Source: Candidatus Parcubacteria bacterium
GTDB taxonomy: Bacteria > Patescibacteriota > Minisyncoccia > Phycocordibacterales > UBA12088
DNA: 25,589 bases
Assembly (NCBI GenBank): GCA_003694545.1
Contig: RFKD01000005.1
Location: forward strand, 1 to 25,589
Direction of reading: 5' to 3'
A model generated the notes under the pieces. That model had not been told where the DNA came from, made no database searches, and saw only the letters and a program-made list of their open reading frames with translations. Below are positions 6,678-14,787 of the stretch, piece after piece; position 1 is the first letter of the stretch, and every line of letters starts with the position of its first letter. A program made the position numbers and the translations under genes.

Positions 6678-8192
6678 ATGTGGATGTTGGGGTATTTGGC
6701 GGCGCAGTCTACTGAGGAAGAAGAGAATTTGGCCCTGCCATTAGTGCGGATTACGGGGACGCCGCAAGCAGGGAGATCAATTCCTGCTTGCGCTGATGAA
6801 GACCCGGAGAGCGAAGTGCGGATTTACACGTGCGGTCCCACGGTGTATGACGCTCCGCATATTGGCAATTTGCGCGCGTTTGTGGTTGCCGACACCCTGC
6901 ATCGTGCGTTGCGCGCGCGGGGGCACACGGTGCGCCACACCATTAACCTTACTGATTTTGGTCACCTAACTTCGGATGCTGACGAAGGGGAAGATAAAAT
7001 GATGCTTGCCCTCGAGCGCGAAGGCTTGCCCCGCACAATGGAGGCAATGAAGCAAATCGCCGACCGATACGCGGAGATATTCTTTGCCGATCTCGACGCC
7101 TTGCTCATCCCGCGAGACCGCTACATTTTCAGCCGTGCGAGCGATTATGTACCGGCTATGACCGCCATTGTGCGAACGCTTCTTGAACGGGGATATGCCT
7201 ACACGACGCCCGATGGCGTGTACTTTGATGTGGCAACTTTTCCCGAGTATGGTTTGCTGGGTAATGTCCGTGCGGCGGATAAGGAGGCTGGAGTGAGAGT
7301 GGCCCCAAATCCTCACAAGCACCACCCGGAGGACTTTGCGTTATGGAAGTTTTCTTCCGATCCGACCCTTGGTTGGGAGGCCCCGTGGGGGCGCGGGTTT
7401 CCCGGATGGCACACGGAGTGCGTGGCAATGATTTTTGATACCTTGGGGCGCTCTATCCATTTTCACACCGGCGGAGAAGACCACATTGCCGTGCATCACA
7501 ACAATGAAATAGCCCAAGCTGAAGCCATAACCGGCAAACCCCTTTCTCGTTGTTGGATTCATAACGCGTTCGTGCAAGTGGAAGGGAAAAAGATTTCCAA
7601 GTCAATCGGCAATGTGGTGAAACGGGAGCATATAGAGGACCGCGGGTATCCCCCTCTCGCGCTCCGCTACCTCTTTCTGCAGGCGCATTATCGTTCCCCT
7701 ATCAATTTCACATGGCAGAGTATGGAAGCTGCCCACCACGCCTACCGCCGACTGCGGGAGAAAGCCTTCAGTGCGTTTCGGGAACAGACGACGATGCCCT
7801 CTTTGTCTGAAGCGCTCGCAACTCCTGAAGGGCGCGGCGTGTATGACTTGATTGCTGACGATTTGAAAACGCCTCAAGCCCTAGCGTTTGTGTGGCGCCA
7901 GTTGGAAAGCGCGCGCGACGCGCGGCAAACACGCAACCTCCTTGTTGTCGCGGATGAACTCCTTGGGTTAGGGCTCACCAGCGAAAAAATGAAAAAAGTG
8001 TTTCCCCTCTCGCCGCTTCCCCGAGAGCAGTGGCCAGAAGAAGTTGCGCAATTGGTAGCGCAACGGGAATCACTGCGCAAGGGCGGGAAATTTACTGAGG
8101 CGGACGCCTTACGAGAAGCCATCCGCTGCAAGGGATTTGAACTACGAGACACTTCCGAAGGCACGATTCTGATGTCAAAAGACCCCGCTTAA
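6678..8192 (+). CDS. cysS: Cysteinyl-tRNA synthetase
   Basis: 504 residues. The class I motif HIGH appears as HIGN in TVYDAPHIGNLRAF and the KMSKS motif as KISKS in GKKISKSIGN. Zinc ligands are recognisable: Cys in YTCGPT, Cys in GWHTECVAM, His and Glu in HHNNEIAQ. The segment NLTDFGHLTSDADEGEDK is of the type seen in CPR and archaeal-like CysRS. The C-terminus has the anticodon-binding region ending LRKGGKFTEADALREAI. The start is uncertain: an in-frame ATG at 6633 overlaps corA; ATG 6678 is chosen because a -10-like box ends 7 nt upstream. This still leaves ~20 residues (MWMLGYLAAQSTEEEE) beyond the usual N-terminus. Confidence 0.95.
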   Translation: MWMLGYLAAQSTEEEENLALPLVRITGTPQAGRSIPACADEDPESEVRIYTCGPTVYDAPHIGNLRAFVVADTLHRALRARGHTVRHTINLTDFGHLTSDADEGEDKMMLALEREGLPRTMEAMKQIADRYAEIFFADLDALLIPRDRYIFSRASDYVPAMTAIVRTLLERGYAYTTPDGVYFDVATFPEYGLLGNVRAADKEAGVRVAPNPHKHHPEDFALWKFSSDPTLGWEAPWGRGFPGWHTECVAMIFDTLGRSIHFHTGGEDHIAVHHNNEIAQAEAITGKPLSRCWIHNAFVQVEGKKISKSIGNVVKREHIEDRGYPPLALRYLFLQAHYRSPINFTWQSMEAAHHAYRRLREKAFSAFREQTTMPSLSEALATPEGRGVYDLIADDLKTPQALAFVWRQLESARDARQTRNLLVVADELLGLGLTSEKMKKVFPLSPLPREQWPEEVAQLVAQRESLRKGGKFTEADALREAIRCKGFELRDTSEGTILMSKDPA

Positions 8193-8209
8193 CGATAATC
8201 TGAGGCTGT

Positions 8210-8235
8210 CCCCACCATATCCCCCTCCCCTCCCC
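8210..8235 (-). other. G-quadruplex-capable tract upstream of dnaB
   Basis: The minus strand reads four G-runs of 4, 4, 5 and 4 (from 8235 down to 8210) separated by loops of 1, 1 and 7 nt (A, A, ATATGGT). This fits the strict four-tract G4 rule; the plus strand is the matching C-rich strand. It lies in the 93-bp cysS-dnaB gap, about 34 bp before the dnaB -10 box. No role is proven. Confidence 0.6.
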
Positions 8236-8268
8236 AAACGCGATGGTGAGAGCCCTCGCGCCATGGTG

Positions 8269-8274
8269 TATACT
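8269..8274 (+). promoter_or_regulatory. -10 box of dnaB promoter
   Basis: TATACT (5/6 match), 11 nt before the dnaB ATG at 8286, giving a predicted 5' UTR of about 4-5 nt. No convincing -35 and no Shine-Dalgarno are visible. Confidence 0.45.
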
Positions 8275-8285
8275 AAGACGCACTT

Positions 8286-9683
8286 ATGCGAGAATCTCCC
8301 GGCGCACCCGTTCCTCCTCACGACTTGGACGCTGAGCGAGCCTTACTCGGTTCGCTGATGCTGCGCGCCGAAGCGCTGCATGATGTGATTGATGCTGTGA
8401 CGGTTCGCGATTTCTACGCGGAAAAACACCAGCACATTTTTGAAGCAATGCTTTCCCTTTTCCACAAAAGCGAGCCCGTGGATCTGTTGACGACCACGGC
8501 AGCACTTCGTGCTACAAAGCGGCTAGAGAAAATAGGAGGTGCCAGCTATCTTTCCTCGCTCGTCAACGCGGCGCCAGCAGCGGCGAATATTGTACACTAC
8601 GCCCAAATCGTGCACAGCACGGCGGTCCTGCGGCGCCTCATTGCCGCAGGCGAAGAAGTCGCGCAGCTTGGCCTTGAGGGCGGATCAGATCTTGAAACAA
8701 TTCTCGATCGGGCGGAAAAAGCGATTTACGAAGTGAGCAACACATCCGGCATGAGGAAGTTTCTTTCCATAAAAGAATTAGCGTTTGACGCCATTGAGCG
8801 CATTGAAAAACTCCACAAGCGCGAAGGCGGACTGCGGGGCATTCCCACAGGATTTCCCGAGCTCGACGCGCTGTTGTCTGGGTTGCAACCGTCGGATCTT
8901 GTTATCCTTGCCGCCCGACCTTCTATGGGCAAGACAGCATTCGCGCTTGATATCGCGCGCAACGCGGCGGTGCGCTATGGCGTGCCTGTTGGCATCTTTT
9001 CCTTGGAGATGAGCGCTCAACAGCTCGTTGATCGGCTTTTGGCTGCAGAAGCTAAGGTTGACGCCTGGAAATTGCGAACGGGTAAATTGACTTCAGACGC
9101 TGAATTTCAGCAAATGCAAGAAGCGCTCGACCGTTTGTCAGCCGCCCCGATTTTCATCGATGATCAGCCGGCAACCACCATTATTTCAATGCGCTCCGTG
9201 GCGCGGCGCTTGAAACGCGAAAAGGGACTCGGACTTATTGTAGTGGATTACCTCCAGTTGATGTCGCCGACGGCTACGCGGGCGAGCGATTCGCTGGTCC
9301 AGCAGGTGACGGAAATTTCCCGATCGCTCAAGGCGCTCGCACGCGAATTGGATGTGCCTGTTCTTGCGCTGTCTCAACTTTCACGCGCTATTGAGCAAAG
9401 GCGCGGCAGGCCCCGTCTTTCTGATTTGCGCGATAGCGGTTCTATTGAACAAGACGCTGATGTGGTGATGTTCATTCACAACGAAAGTAAGATGCGTGAA
9501 GACGGGGAAAGAAACAATTTGACGGAGATTTTGGTAGAAAAGCACCGCAACGGCCCCATCGGCAGTGTGACGCTCTTTTTTGACGATCGTCGGGCGACCT
9601 TCCTTCCCGTTGAAAAAAGCGATTTTGGCGCGTTTGCCGCCGCGCCGATGGCGCAGGCTGAAGATTTCAGTGAAGAATTTTAA
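8286..9683 (+). CDS. dnaB: Replicative DNA helicase DnaB
   Basis: 465 residues, standard DnaB length without an intein. The N-terminal helical domain (~10-115) starts PPHDLDAERALLGSLML. A linker leads to the RecA-like domain (~180-450) with Walker A RPSMGKTA (211-218), EMS (241-243), Walker B LIVVDYLQL (317-325), the ALSQLSR motif (361-367) and the arginine-finger region LRDSGSIEQDAD (381-392). The hexamer unwinds DNA ahead of the replisome 5' to 3'. It has its own -10 box just upstream. Its TAA overlaps the recR ATG as TAATG, so the two genes are translationally linked. Confidence 0.97.
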   Translation: MRESPGAPVPPHDLDAERALLGSLMLRAEALHDVIDAVTVRDFYAEKHQHIFEAMLSLFHKSEPVDLLTTTAALRATKRLEKIGGASYLSSLVNAAPAAANIVHYAQIVHSTAVLRRLIAAGEEVAQLGLEGGSDLETILDRAEKAIYEVSNTSGMRKFLSIKELAFDAIERIEKLHKREGGLRGIPTGFPELDALLSGLQPSDLVILAARPSMGKTAFALDIARNAAVRYGVPVGIFSLEMSAQQLVDRLLAAEAKVDAWKLRTGKLTSDAEFQQMQEALDRLSAAPIFIDDQPATTIISMRSVARRLKREKGLGLIVVDYLQLMSPTATRASDSLVQQVTEISRSLKALARELDVPVLALSQLSRAIEQRRGRPRLSDLRDSGSIEQDADVVMFIHNESKMREDGERNNLTEILVEKHRNGPIGSVTLFFDDRRATFLPVEKSDFGAFAAAPMAQAEDFSEEF

Positions 9684-10411
9684 TGCGCGAGCGGCTGCCG
9701 ATGCGCACGCGAAGCAAACGCACTATGGCGACCCCTCTGCTCGATCCATTTGCCGATCTTGCCGAAAAGTTGCGAGCGCTGCCGGGGGTTGGTTTACGGC
9801 AGGCGCGCCGTATGGCCGAGTATCTCGGGAGAATGCCGCAGGAGGAGGTGGAGGCTTTGGTGCGTTCGCTTCGCGCGCTTTCTGAATCGCTTGCGCGCTG
9901 TCCTTGCTGCCACCGTATGTTTGTTCCTTCGCAAAATCAAAGCGGCGAGACTCAGTATTGCCAATTGTGTGGGGATAACACTCGCGATGACACCACCTTG
10001 ATGGTGGTGGCAAAAGATATTGATCTTCTTACCATTGAACGCAGCGGAACCTATAAGGGGAGGTACTTTGTTCTTGGCCGCCTTCTCACCTTTAGCGGCG
10101 CTACTGAGCGCGGTCTTTTACCTCTTGCGGCGCTTTCAGAGCGGGTCGCCGCTCTGCCGCCAGGAGGCGAGGTGATTATTGCCCTAGGCGTTACGGCAGA
10201 CGCGGAAGTAACCGCGCGAGCCGTTTCGGAAGAAATTACGCCCAAACTTCCTCCTGGGGTCCGCCTCACGATGCTGGGGCGCGGTCTTTCGACAGGAACG
10301 GAAATTGAATATGCTGATCCCAATACGCTCTCGTATGCGTTGCGGTTCCGCCAGCCTCTTGTCAGCCCGACAACTGAAGAGATTCAACCTGCCGCCGGGT
10401 CGGAAGAGTGA
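9683..10411 (+). CDS. recR: Recombination protein RecR
   Basis: 242 residues from ATG 9683. Helix-hairpin-helix ALPGVGLRQARRMA (~32-45), C4 zinc finger (C73, C76, C93, C96 in CPCC..CQLC), then a Toprim domain (VVAKDIDLLTIERSGTYKG; EVIIALGVTADAEVTA) and the C-terminal Walker-like RGLSTGTEIEYADPNTLSYAL. RecR forms a DNA clamp that with RecO and/or RecF loads RecA at gaps. The TAATG overlap with dnaB favours the start at 9683; ATG 9725 (MATPLLDPF) would match the usual family length better and removes a basic 14-residue extension. Ends in TGA. Confidence 0.96.
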   Translation: MRERLPMRTRSKRTMATPLLDPFADLAEKLRALPGVGLRQARRMAEYLGRMPQEEVEALVRSLRALSESLARCPCCHRMFVPSQNQSGETQYCQLCGDNTRDDTTLMVVAKDIDLLTIERSGTYKGRYFVLGRLLTFSGATERGLLPLAALSERVAALPPGGEVIIALGVTADAEVTARAVSEEITPKLPPGVRLTMLGRGLSTGTEIEYADPNTLSYALRFRQPLVSPTTEEIQPAAGSEE

Positions 10412-10459
10412 CAGCTGATACAAAACGAAAAACGGTTGAGGGGATATAGCAACACTGAC

Positions 10460-10487
10460 GCGCGTCCTTGCGGCTCGTGCTTTTTTT
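10460..10487 (+). terminator. Intrinsic terminator downstream of recR
   Basis: GCGCG (10460-10464) can pair with CGTGC (10476-10480, one G:T) around an 11-nt loop, directly followed by seven T residues (10481-10487). The stem is short, but its position 49 bp after the recR stop and the T-run support a terminator. Confidence 0.55.
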
Positions 10488-10498
10488 GAGTATGCCAT

Positions 10499-10822
10499 TT
10501 AACGGATTGCCGTGATTCGTACCTTGCAGTATGCCTGTCGATGCCCTTTATTCTTAAATCCTCCCGTATTTACTTTGGAGCGAAATCGCATCACTGCGAC
10601 TTTTTTTGCTTTTCCAATTTCAATAATTTCAGCTTCTACTCTCGCTCCCTTCACGGTGGGGGTGCCGATAAGCATGTTTGTACCGTCGTCTTTGAGGAGG
10701 ACCTCAGAAAAAGTCACGGACTCTCCCGGTCGGAGCTCTTGTGGCAACCGTTCAACCACAATGGTATCGCCGACTGCCACGCGATACTGCTTCCCCCCTG
10801 CTCTGATAACGGCGTAGGTCAT
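10499..10822 (-). CDS. rplU: 50S ribosomal protein bL21
   Basis: 107 residues: MTYAVIRAGGKQYRVAVGD matches the bL21 N-terminus (xYAVIxxGGKQYrV), and the C-terminal half holds the diagnostic KxKxxKNxxxxxGHRQxxT pattern in variant form (RFRSKVNTGGFKNKGHRQAY). bL21 binds 23S rRNA domain I and supports bL20. The gene is alone here, with its own leaderless-type promoter and no rpmA next to it. It converges on recR. Confidence 0.96.
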   Translation of the reverse strand: MTYAVIRAGGKQYRVAVGDTIVVERLPQELRPGESVTFSEVLLKDDGTNMLIGTPTVKGARVEAEIIEIGKAKKVAVMRFRSKVNTGGFKNKGHRQAYCKVRITAIR

Positions 10823-10831
10823 AGTACTTTC

Positions 10832-10860
10832 AGTATGCCAAAAAAGCGCCTACCGCGCAA
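10832..10860 (-). promoter_or_regulatory. Promoter of rplU
   Basis: On the minus strand: TTGCGC (10855-10860), exactly 17 bp, TGG plus CATACT (10832-10837), then 9 nt to ATG 10822. Same -35 hexamer, spacing and start distance as rpmA. Confidence 0.6.
10840..10858 (-). terminator. Possible short terminator of rmuC inside the rplU promoter
   Basis: On the minus strand GCGC-GGTAG-GCGC is followed by six T residues (10845-10840), 33 nt after the rmuC stop. The 4-bp stem is weak. It occupies the spacer between the -35 and -10 of rplU. Confidence 0.3.
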
Positions 10861-10890
10861 GACCCCCCAGCCAGAGGCTCACTTAGCGGA

Positions 10891-12021
10891 TTATTTTTGG
10901 GCTCCTTCTTCTTGCTCGTTCAATTCCGCGACTGGAGAAAGGGGACGCTCAGCGATGGCAAGAGATTCCAACTGTGGAGCTTCTTTGCTGCTGTTGAGGC
11001 GGGCGATATCCTTGTCTATCTTGAGCCACTCTTTCGCGGAAGCGTTGTAGTGGTTCACGGCCGTGGTGAGCGTAAGGCCGACTTTGTGGTACGATACCTC
11101 GTACGCTTTTAAGTGGCGCTGGAGTTTTTCCACATTTTTAAGAATTTCTTGCGCGTTTTTCTCGATTTGCCACGCGCGCAAGCCGTCATAAACCGTTTGC
11201 AAGTAGGCGGTGAAGGTGGTGGGAGAAGCGATGATGACGCGTTTGTTGTGCGCGTACGACACAAGTGTTTCCGCCCCCACTGTTCCGGAAAGGAGGTCGT
11301 AGTAAATAGCTTCCGAGGGTATATACATTATAGCAAACGGCAAGGTTCCTTTTTGCGGCAGGATATACTTGGCGGTTTCATTGATGCGCTGTTTGAGCGC
11401 CTCATAGTGCGCTTTCAGCGCGCGTTCCCGTTCTCCTTCGTCGGAGGCATCCATAGCGCGCTGAAAATCATCAAGGGAAAATTTTGCGTCAATGGGAATG
11501 ACACCCTCTTTGACGAAGATGGCCGCATCCGCAATAAGGCCGGGGGCAATGGTGTGCTGCAGAGCAAACGCCGTTGGTGGAAGGATGTTTTCCAAGACAA
11601 GCTGTAGGGATCGCTCCCCGAGCGCTCCGCGCTGTTTTTGGTTGGTGAGCGTCCGTTCAAGATTTTTAAGCGCTGTTTGCAACTCCATCACACGCGCTAT
11701 CTTTTCGTTAGTCGATCCGGTCGTTTCCGAAACCTCTTTGAGCTGGCGCGTAAGCGACTCCTGCGTGGCGCGGATGACTTCTGTTGTTTGCCGCATTTGG
11801 CTTTCAAACGCGGAAAACATCGTGCGCGTGTTTTCCTGCAGCGATCCTTGCAAGGCGGAAAGAGATGTCTTAACAACTTCAAGGTGCTCAAAAAGTTGTG
11901 TGTGTGCCGCCGCGGCGCGCCGCGCGACAACCCAAGCAACTGCCCCGCCCACGACCACGGCGGCAATAAGGGCAATCCCAACTAAGACCCATTCCATATG
12001 TCGTAAGAGTAGCACATTCAC
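10891..12021 (-). CDS. rmuC: RmuC family DNA recombination protein
   Basis: 376 residues. An N-terminal membrane anchor (~10-32, EWVLVGIALIAAVVVGGAVA) is followed by a long coiled coil (~35-125, many Q/E/T/L) and the RmuC nuclease-like core (~130-330): GALGERSLQLVLENILPP, IPIDAKFSLDDFQRAM, LPFAIMYIPSEAIYYDLL, VIIASPTTFTAYLQTV. The family limits inversions at short repeats in E. coli and belongs to the PD-(D/E)XK group. The GTG start at 12021 is chosen because AAGGAGGT lies at ideal spacing and the codon overlaps the ATPase stop as GTGA; ATG 11997 is the alternative. It is cotranscribed with the ATPase. Confidence 0.93.
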   Translation of the reverse strand: MNVLLLRHMEWVLVGIALIAAVVVGGAVAWVVARRAAAAHTQLFEHLEVVKTSLSALQGSLQENTRTMFSAFESQMRQTTEVIRATQESLTRQLKEVSETTGSTNEKIARVMELQTALKNLERTLTNQKQRGALGERSLQLVLENILPPTAFALQHTIAPGLIADAAIFVKEGVIPIDAKFSLDDFQRAMDASDEGERERALKAHYEALKQRINETAKYILPQKGTLPFAIMYIPSEAIYYDLLSGTVGAETLVSYAHNKRVIIASPTTFTAYLQTVYDGLRAWQIEKNAQEILKNVEKLQRHLKAYEVSYHKVGLTLTTAVNHYNASAKEWLKIDKDIARLNSSKEAPQLESLAIAERPLSPVAELNEQEEGAQK

Positions 12022-14711
12022 GCTGCCACCTCCTTACGGCGCCGATGCGGCAGGATGATGAAGAGGTATTTCCCCAGCTCTATCACGGCGAGATTTCCAA
12101 GACCTAAGAGAGCCAGTGCGGCGACCATCGTCGCGTCGAGAGAGACGAGCGCGAGCAGGTTGCGCAGAGGAGGCAGAGCGAATGCTAGAAACAGCAGGAG
12201 GGTTGAAATGGCAAGCGCGATAAGGAGGAAGCGGTTGTCGGTAAAGCGGATGCGCCATAATGGGCGCCGCAGGCTTTTGAGCGAAAAGGCAAACAGCAGC
12301 GAATCAAGCACTAGAGCGACGAACATAATTGAACGGAGGTGGTCCAAGTCGTATCCTTGGAAATACAGGTAGAAATACAGCGCTATGAGCATTGCGGATG
12401 TGACGACGGGGATAATAATAATCATTCGAAGAAGTGCGGGAGTCAAAATAGAACGCAAGGCTACCGATTTGGGTGAACGGCGCATACTGTCCGGCTCTTC
12501 AGGCTCGAATGAATACGCAAAGCTCATAAAACCCTCTTCCACAATGTTGGTCCATAGCAGTTGACGTGCGAGAATCGGCAGGGGGGTTCCCGCAACCACG
12601 GAAGAGCCCACGAGAGAAATGCCGCTAAAGTTTGTGGAGATAAGGAAGACAATGATTTTTTTGATGTTGTCCATAATGCGCCTGCCGACGCGAATCGCCG
12701 AGACAATAATCCGGAAGCTGTTGTCTAAGAGGATAAGATCCGACGCGGCTTTTGCAACCTCCGTGCCGCTTCCGACAGCAACACCAATATTTGCTTGGCG
12801 CAATGCCGGGGCGTCATTCACCCCGTCGCCCGTCATAGCGACGATTTCTTCCTCCTCCTGCAAAAGGCGCACCATCCGCAATTTATGCTCGGGAGTAACG
12901 CGCGCAAACACACGATAAGAGCGCAAGGCTTCTTTCAAAGCAGCATCGTCCATCTTGTCTATTTGTGGTCCAGTGATGGCGCCGCGCTCGGCGTAAGGAA
13001 TGCCTGCTGCGGTTGCAATATATTGAGCCGTCGCAGGGTTGTCCCCTGTTGCCATAATGACTTCCACGCCCGCTTGCACCACTTCTCGTATCGCATCAGG
13101 GACATCAGGCCGAAGCGGGTCTTCAAACGCAAGCAGTCCCCCAAAAATAACACCTTTTTTTGGGATAGGATTCGTGGGATCAAGTTTTGAAGCGGCGGTA
13201 TGCGCGAACGCCACGGCAATAACGCGTTTTCCCTTTTGCGTGTGGGAAGCGAGTATCTGTTCCCAGCTGGCGCGAAGAACTGGGGAAAACGCTTTATGTT
13301 GGTGTGGATCGCCGAACGATGAAGCTGCCTCAAGAAGGACTTCCGGTGCCCCAACGAAGACGGCAAGGTTGAGCTTTTCCCCGGGGACCGTGTGCAAGGT
13401 GGCGCGATACTTTCGGGAGGAACGGAACGGAATCTCATCGATACGCGGCAATTGCACTAAAATTTCTGCTTGGGTAATTCCTTCTTCTAAACCGGCGGTA
13501 AGGATAGCGCGCTCGAGAGGACGGCCAATCGCGCGAAACGATCCGTCATCTTGTTTCTCCAAAAACGCGTCTGACGCCATGACAGCTCCTTTAAGGGGCC
13601 ACAAGGCTTTTGTCTCCACCGCATCTTTGACTTTGAAAAAAGTTCGATCAACGACTTCAGGACCAACAATTTCCTTGAGTTGCATCTTGGCTTGCGTGAG
13701 CGTGCCGGTTTTGTCTGTGATGATAACTGAAGTGGAACCAAGGGTCTCCGCGGCGAGTAAATTGCGCACCAAGCCACGTTTATTGAGAATTTCTCGCATT
13801 CCCAACGCAAGCGTTACCGTAACCGCCGCCGGCAGTCCTTGCGGTATGGCGGCCACCGCAATAGCAACCGCCGTAAGGAAAAGCGCATCGAGCTCATATC
13901 CCCGCCACAAACCGACCGTCAGAAGCAGGAAAAGCATTCCAAATATGATGATGGTGAGCATTGTGGCAATGCGGCGTATGCCTCGCTCGAGAGGAGTTGA
14001 AACTTCTTCAGTCTGGCTCAGCGCCTCTGCGATGCGGCCGATTTGCGTGCGCATACCTGTTGCCACCACGACCGCTTCTCCTTCGCCTTGCGAGATGGTC
14101 GTTCCTGCCCACACCATATTTTTCCTTTCCGCAAGAGGCGCGTCTTCAAGAGCAATCGCTGCAGGATCCTTTTCGACATCCATCCATTCTCCCGTCAGGA
14201 TTGCCTCGTTGGTGCGAATATCCTTTGCCCTGATGAGGCGGGAATCAGCAGGGACAATGTCGCCCTCGTTCAGGAGAATAATATCTCCAGGGACCAGTGT
14301 TTCCGCTGGAATCCGCCGTATTTCGCCAGCGCGGCGGACAGTTGCTTCGTGGTGTATTTCTTTGCGCAACGTTTCAAACGCTTCGGAAGCCTTCCACTCT
14401 TGGACCGTGCCGACAGCGAGGTTAATAACGAGCGCTATGGCTATCACAATTGCGTCAACCCATTCTTGAAGAAAAAGCGTGACTCCCAGAGCTCCAACCA
14501 ACACCCACAAGAGTGGATTGCGAAATTGGCGCGCAAACACCTTGAAGATCGTGTCTTTCTTTTCTGCTTGAAGCTGATTTGGTCCAAAGCGAGCAAGCCG
14601 TAACGCAACCTCTCGTTGAGGCAGTCCTTTTTCAGGTTTGACGGAAAAAGCTTGCAAAGTATCAGCGGCGGAAAGCGTGTGCCAAAGATGCTGGGAAGAC
14701 GGAGTGGACAT
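12018..14711 (-). CDS. P2-type cation-transporting ATPase with unusual ion-site residues
   Basis: 897 residues from ATG 14711. Cation-ATPase N-domain (~8-75), actuator loop with LTGE (172-175), phosphorylation motif DKTGTLT (333-339), MATGDNPAT (553-561), hinge TGDGVNDAP (627-635) and about ten membrane helices. Overall closest in layout to SERCA/PMR1-type pumps. However, the M4 motif is PQGLP (290-294) rather than PEGLP, M5 reads STNFSGI with Gly where SERCA has Glu771, and M6 reads TNIVEEG with Glu for Asp800. The nucleotide-site KGAPE reads VGAPE. The ion is therefore uncertain, and calling it a Ca2+ pump would be unsafe. ATG 14711 is preferred over an in-frame TTG at 14732 that overlaps the promoter. 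Ends in TGA, overlapping rmuC. Confidence 0.92.
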   Translation of the reverse strand: MSTPSSQHLWHTLSAADTLQAFSVKPEKGLPQREVALRLARFGPNQLQAEKKDTIFKVFARQFRNPLLWVLVGALGVTLFLQEWVDAIVIAIALVINLAVGTVQEWKASEAFETLRKEIHHEATVRRAGEIRRIPAETLVPGDIILLNEGDIVPADSRLIRAKDIRTNEAILTGEWMDVEKDPAAIALEDAPLAERKNMVWAGTTISQGEGEAVVVATGMRTQIGRIAEALSQTEEVSTPLERGIRRIATMLTIIIFGMLFLLLTVGLWRGYELDALFLTAVAIAVAAIPQGLPAAVTVTLALGMREILNKRGLVRNLLAAETLGSTSVIITDKTGTLTQAKMQLKEIVGPEVVDRTFFKVKDAVETKALWPLKGAVMASDAFLEKQDDGSFRAIGRPLERAILTAGLEEGITQAEILVQLPRIDEIPFRSSRKYRATLHTVPGEKLNLAVFVGAPEVLLEAASSFGDPHQHKAFSPVLRASWEQILASHTQKGKRVIAVAFAHTAASKLDPTNPIPKKGVIFGGLLAFEDPLRPDVPDAIREVVQAGVEVIMATGDNPATAQYIATAAGIPYAERGAITGPQIDKMDDAALKEALRSYRVFARVTPEHKLRMVRLLQEEEEIVAMTGDGVNDAPALRQANIGVAVGSGTEVAKAASDLILLDNSFRIIVSAIRVGRRIMDNIKKIIVFLISTNFSGISLVGSSVVAGTPLPILARQLLWTNIVEEGFMSFAYSFEPEEPDSMRRSPKSVALRSILTPALLRMIIIIPVVTSAMLIALYFYLYFQGYDLDHLRSIMFVALVLDSLLFAFSLKSLRRPLWRIRFTDNRFLLIALAISTLLLFLAFALPPLRNLLALVSLDATMVAALALLGLGNLAVIELGKYLFIILPHRRRKEVAA
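12028..12035 (-). promoter_or_regulatory. Strong Shine-Dalgarno of rmuC
   Basis: On the minus strand AAGGAGGT, with GGAGG seven nt before the GTG at 12021. It lies within the last codons of the ATPase gene. It is the clearest ribosome binding site in the window and decides the rmuC start. Confidence 0.75.
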
Positions 14712-14728
14712 AGCGAAAAACTTCTGCG

Positions 14729-14742
14729 CCAATTATAATTGG
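14729..14742. promoter_or_regulatory. Perfect palindrome with TATAAT on both strands (ATPase promoter)
   Basis: CCAATTATAATTGG is a 14-bp perfect inverted repeat; two further pairs extend it after one mismatch (14726-14745). It holds a consensus TATAAT on each strand. The minus-strand copy (14732-14737) lies 20 nt before the ATPase ATG, giving a ~13-nt 5' UTR. It may also be an operator; no clear -35 is seen. Confidence 0.5.
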
Positions 14743-14750
14743 TGCGCGTG

Positions 14751-14779
14751 TTCACAAGTATAGCATTTTTTGCTACACT
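14751..14779 (+). promoter_or_regulatory. Promoter of yqeY
   Basis: TTCACA (14751-14756, 5/6 match), exactly 17 bp, TGC plus TACACT (14774-14779), then 8 nt to ATG 14788. It rules out the longer in-frame reading from TTG 14770, which would start inside the spacer. Confidence 0.65.
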
Positions 14780-14787
14780 GCTTTCCT

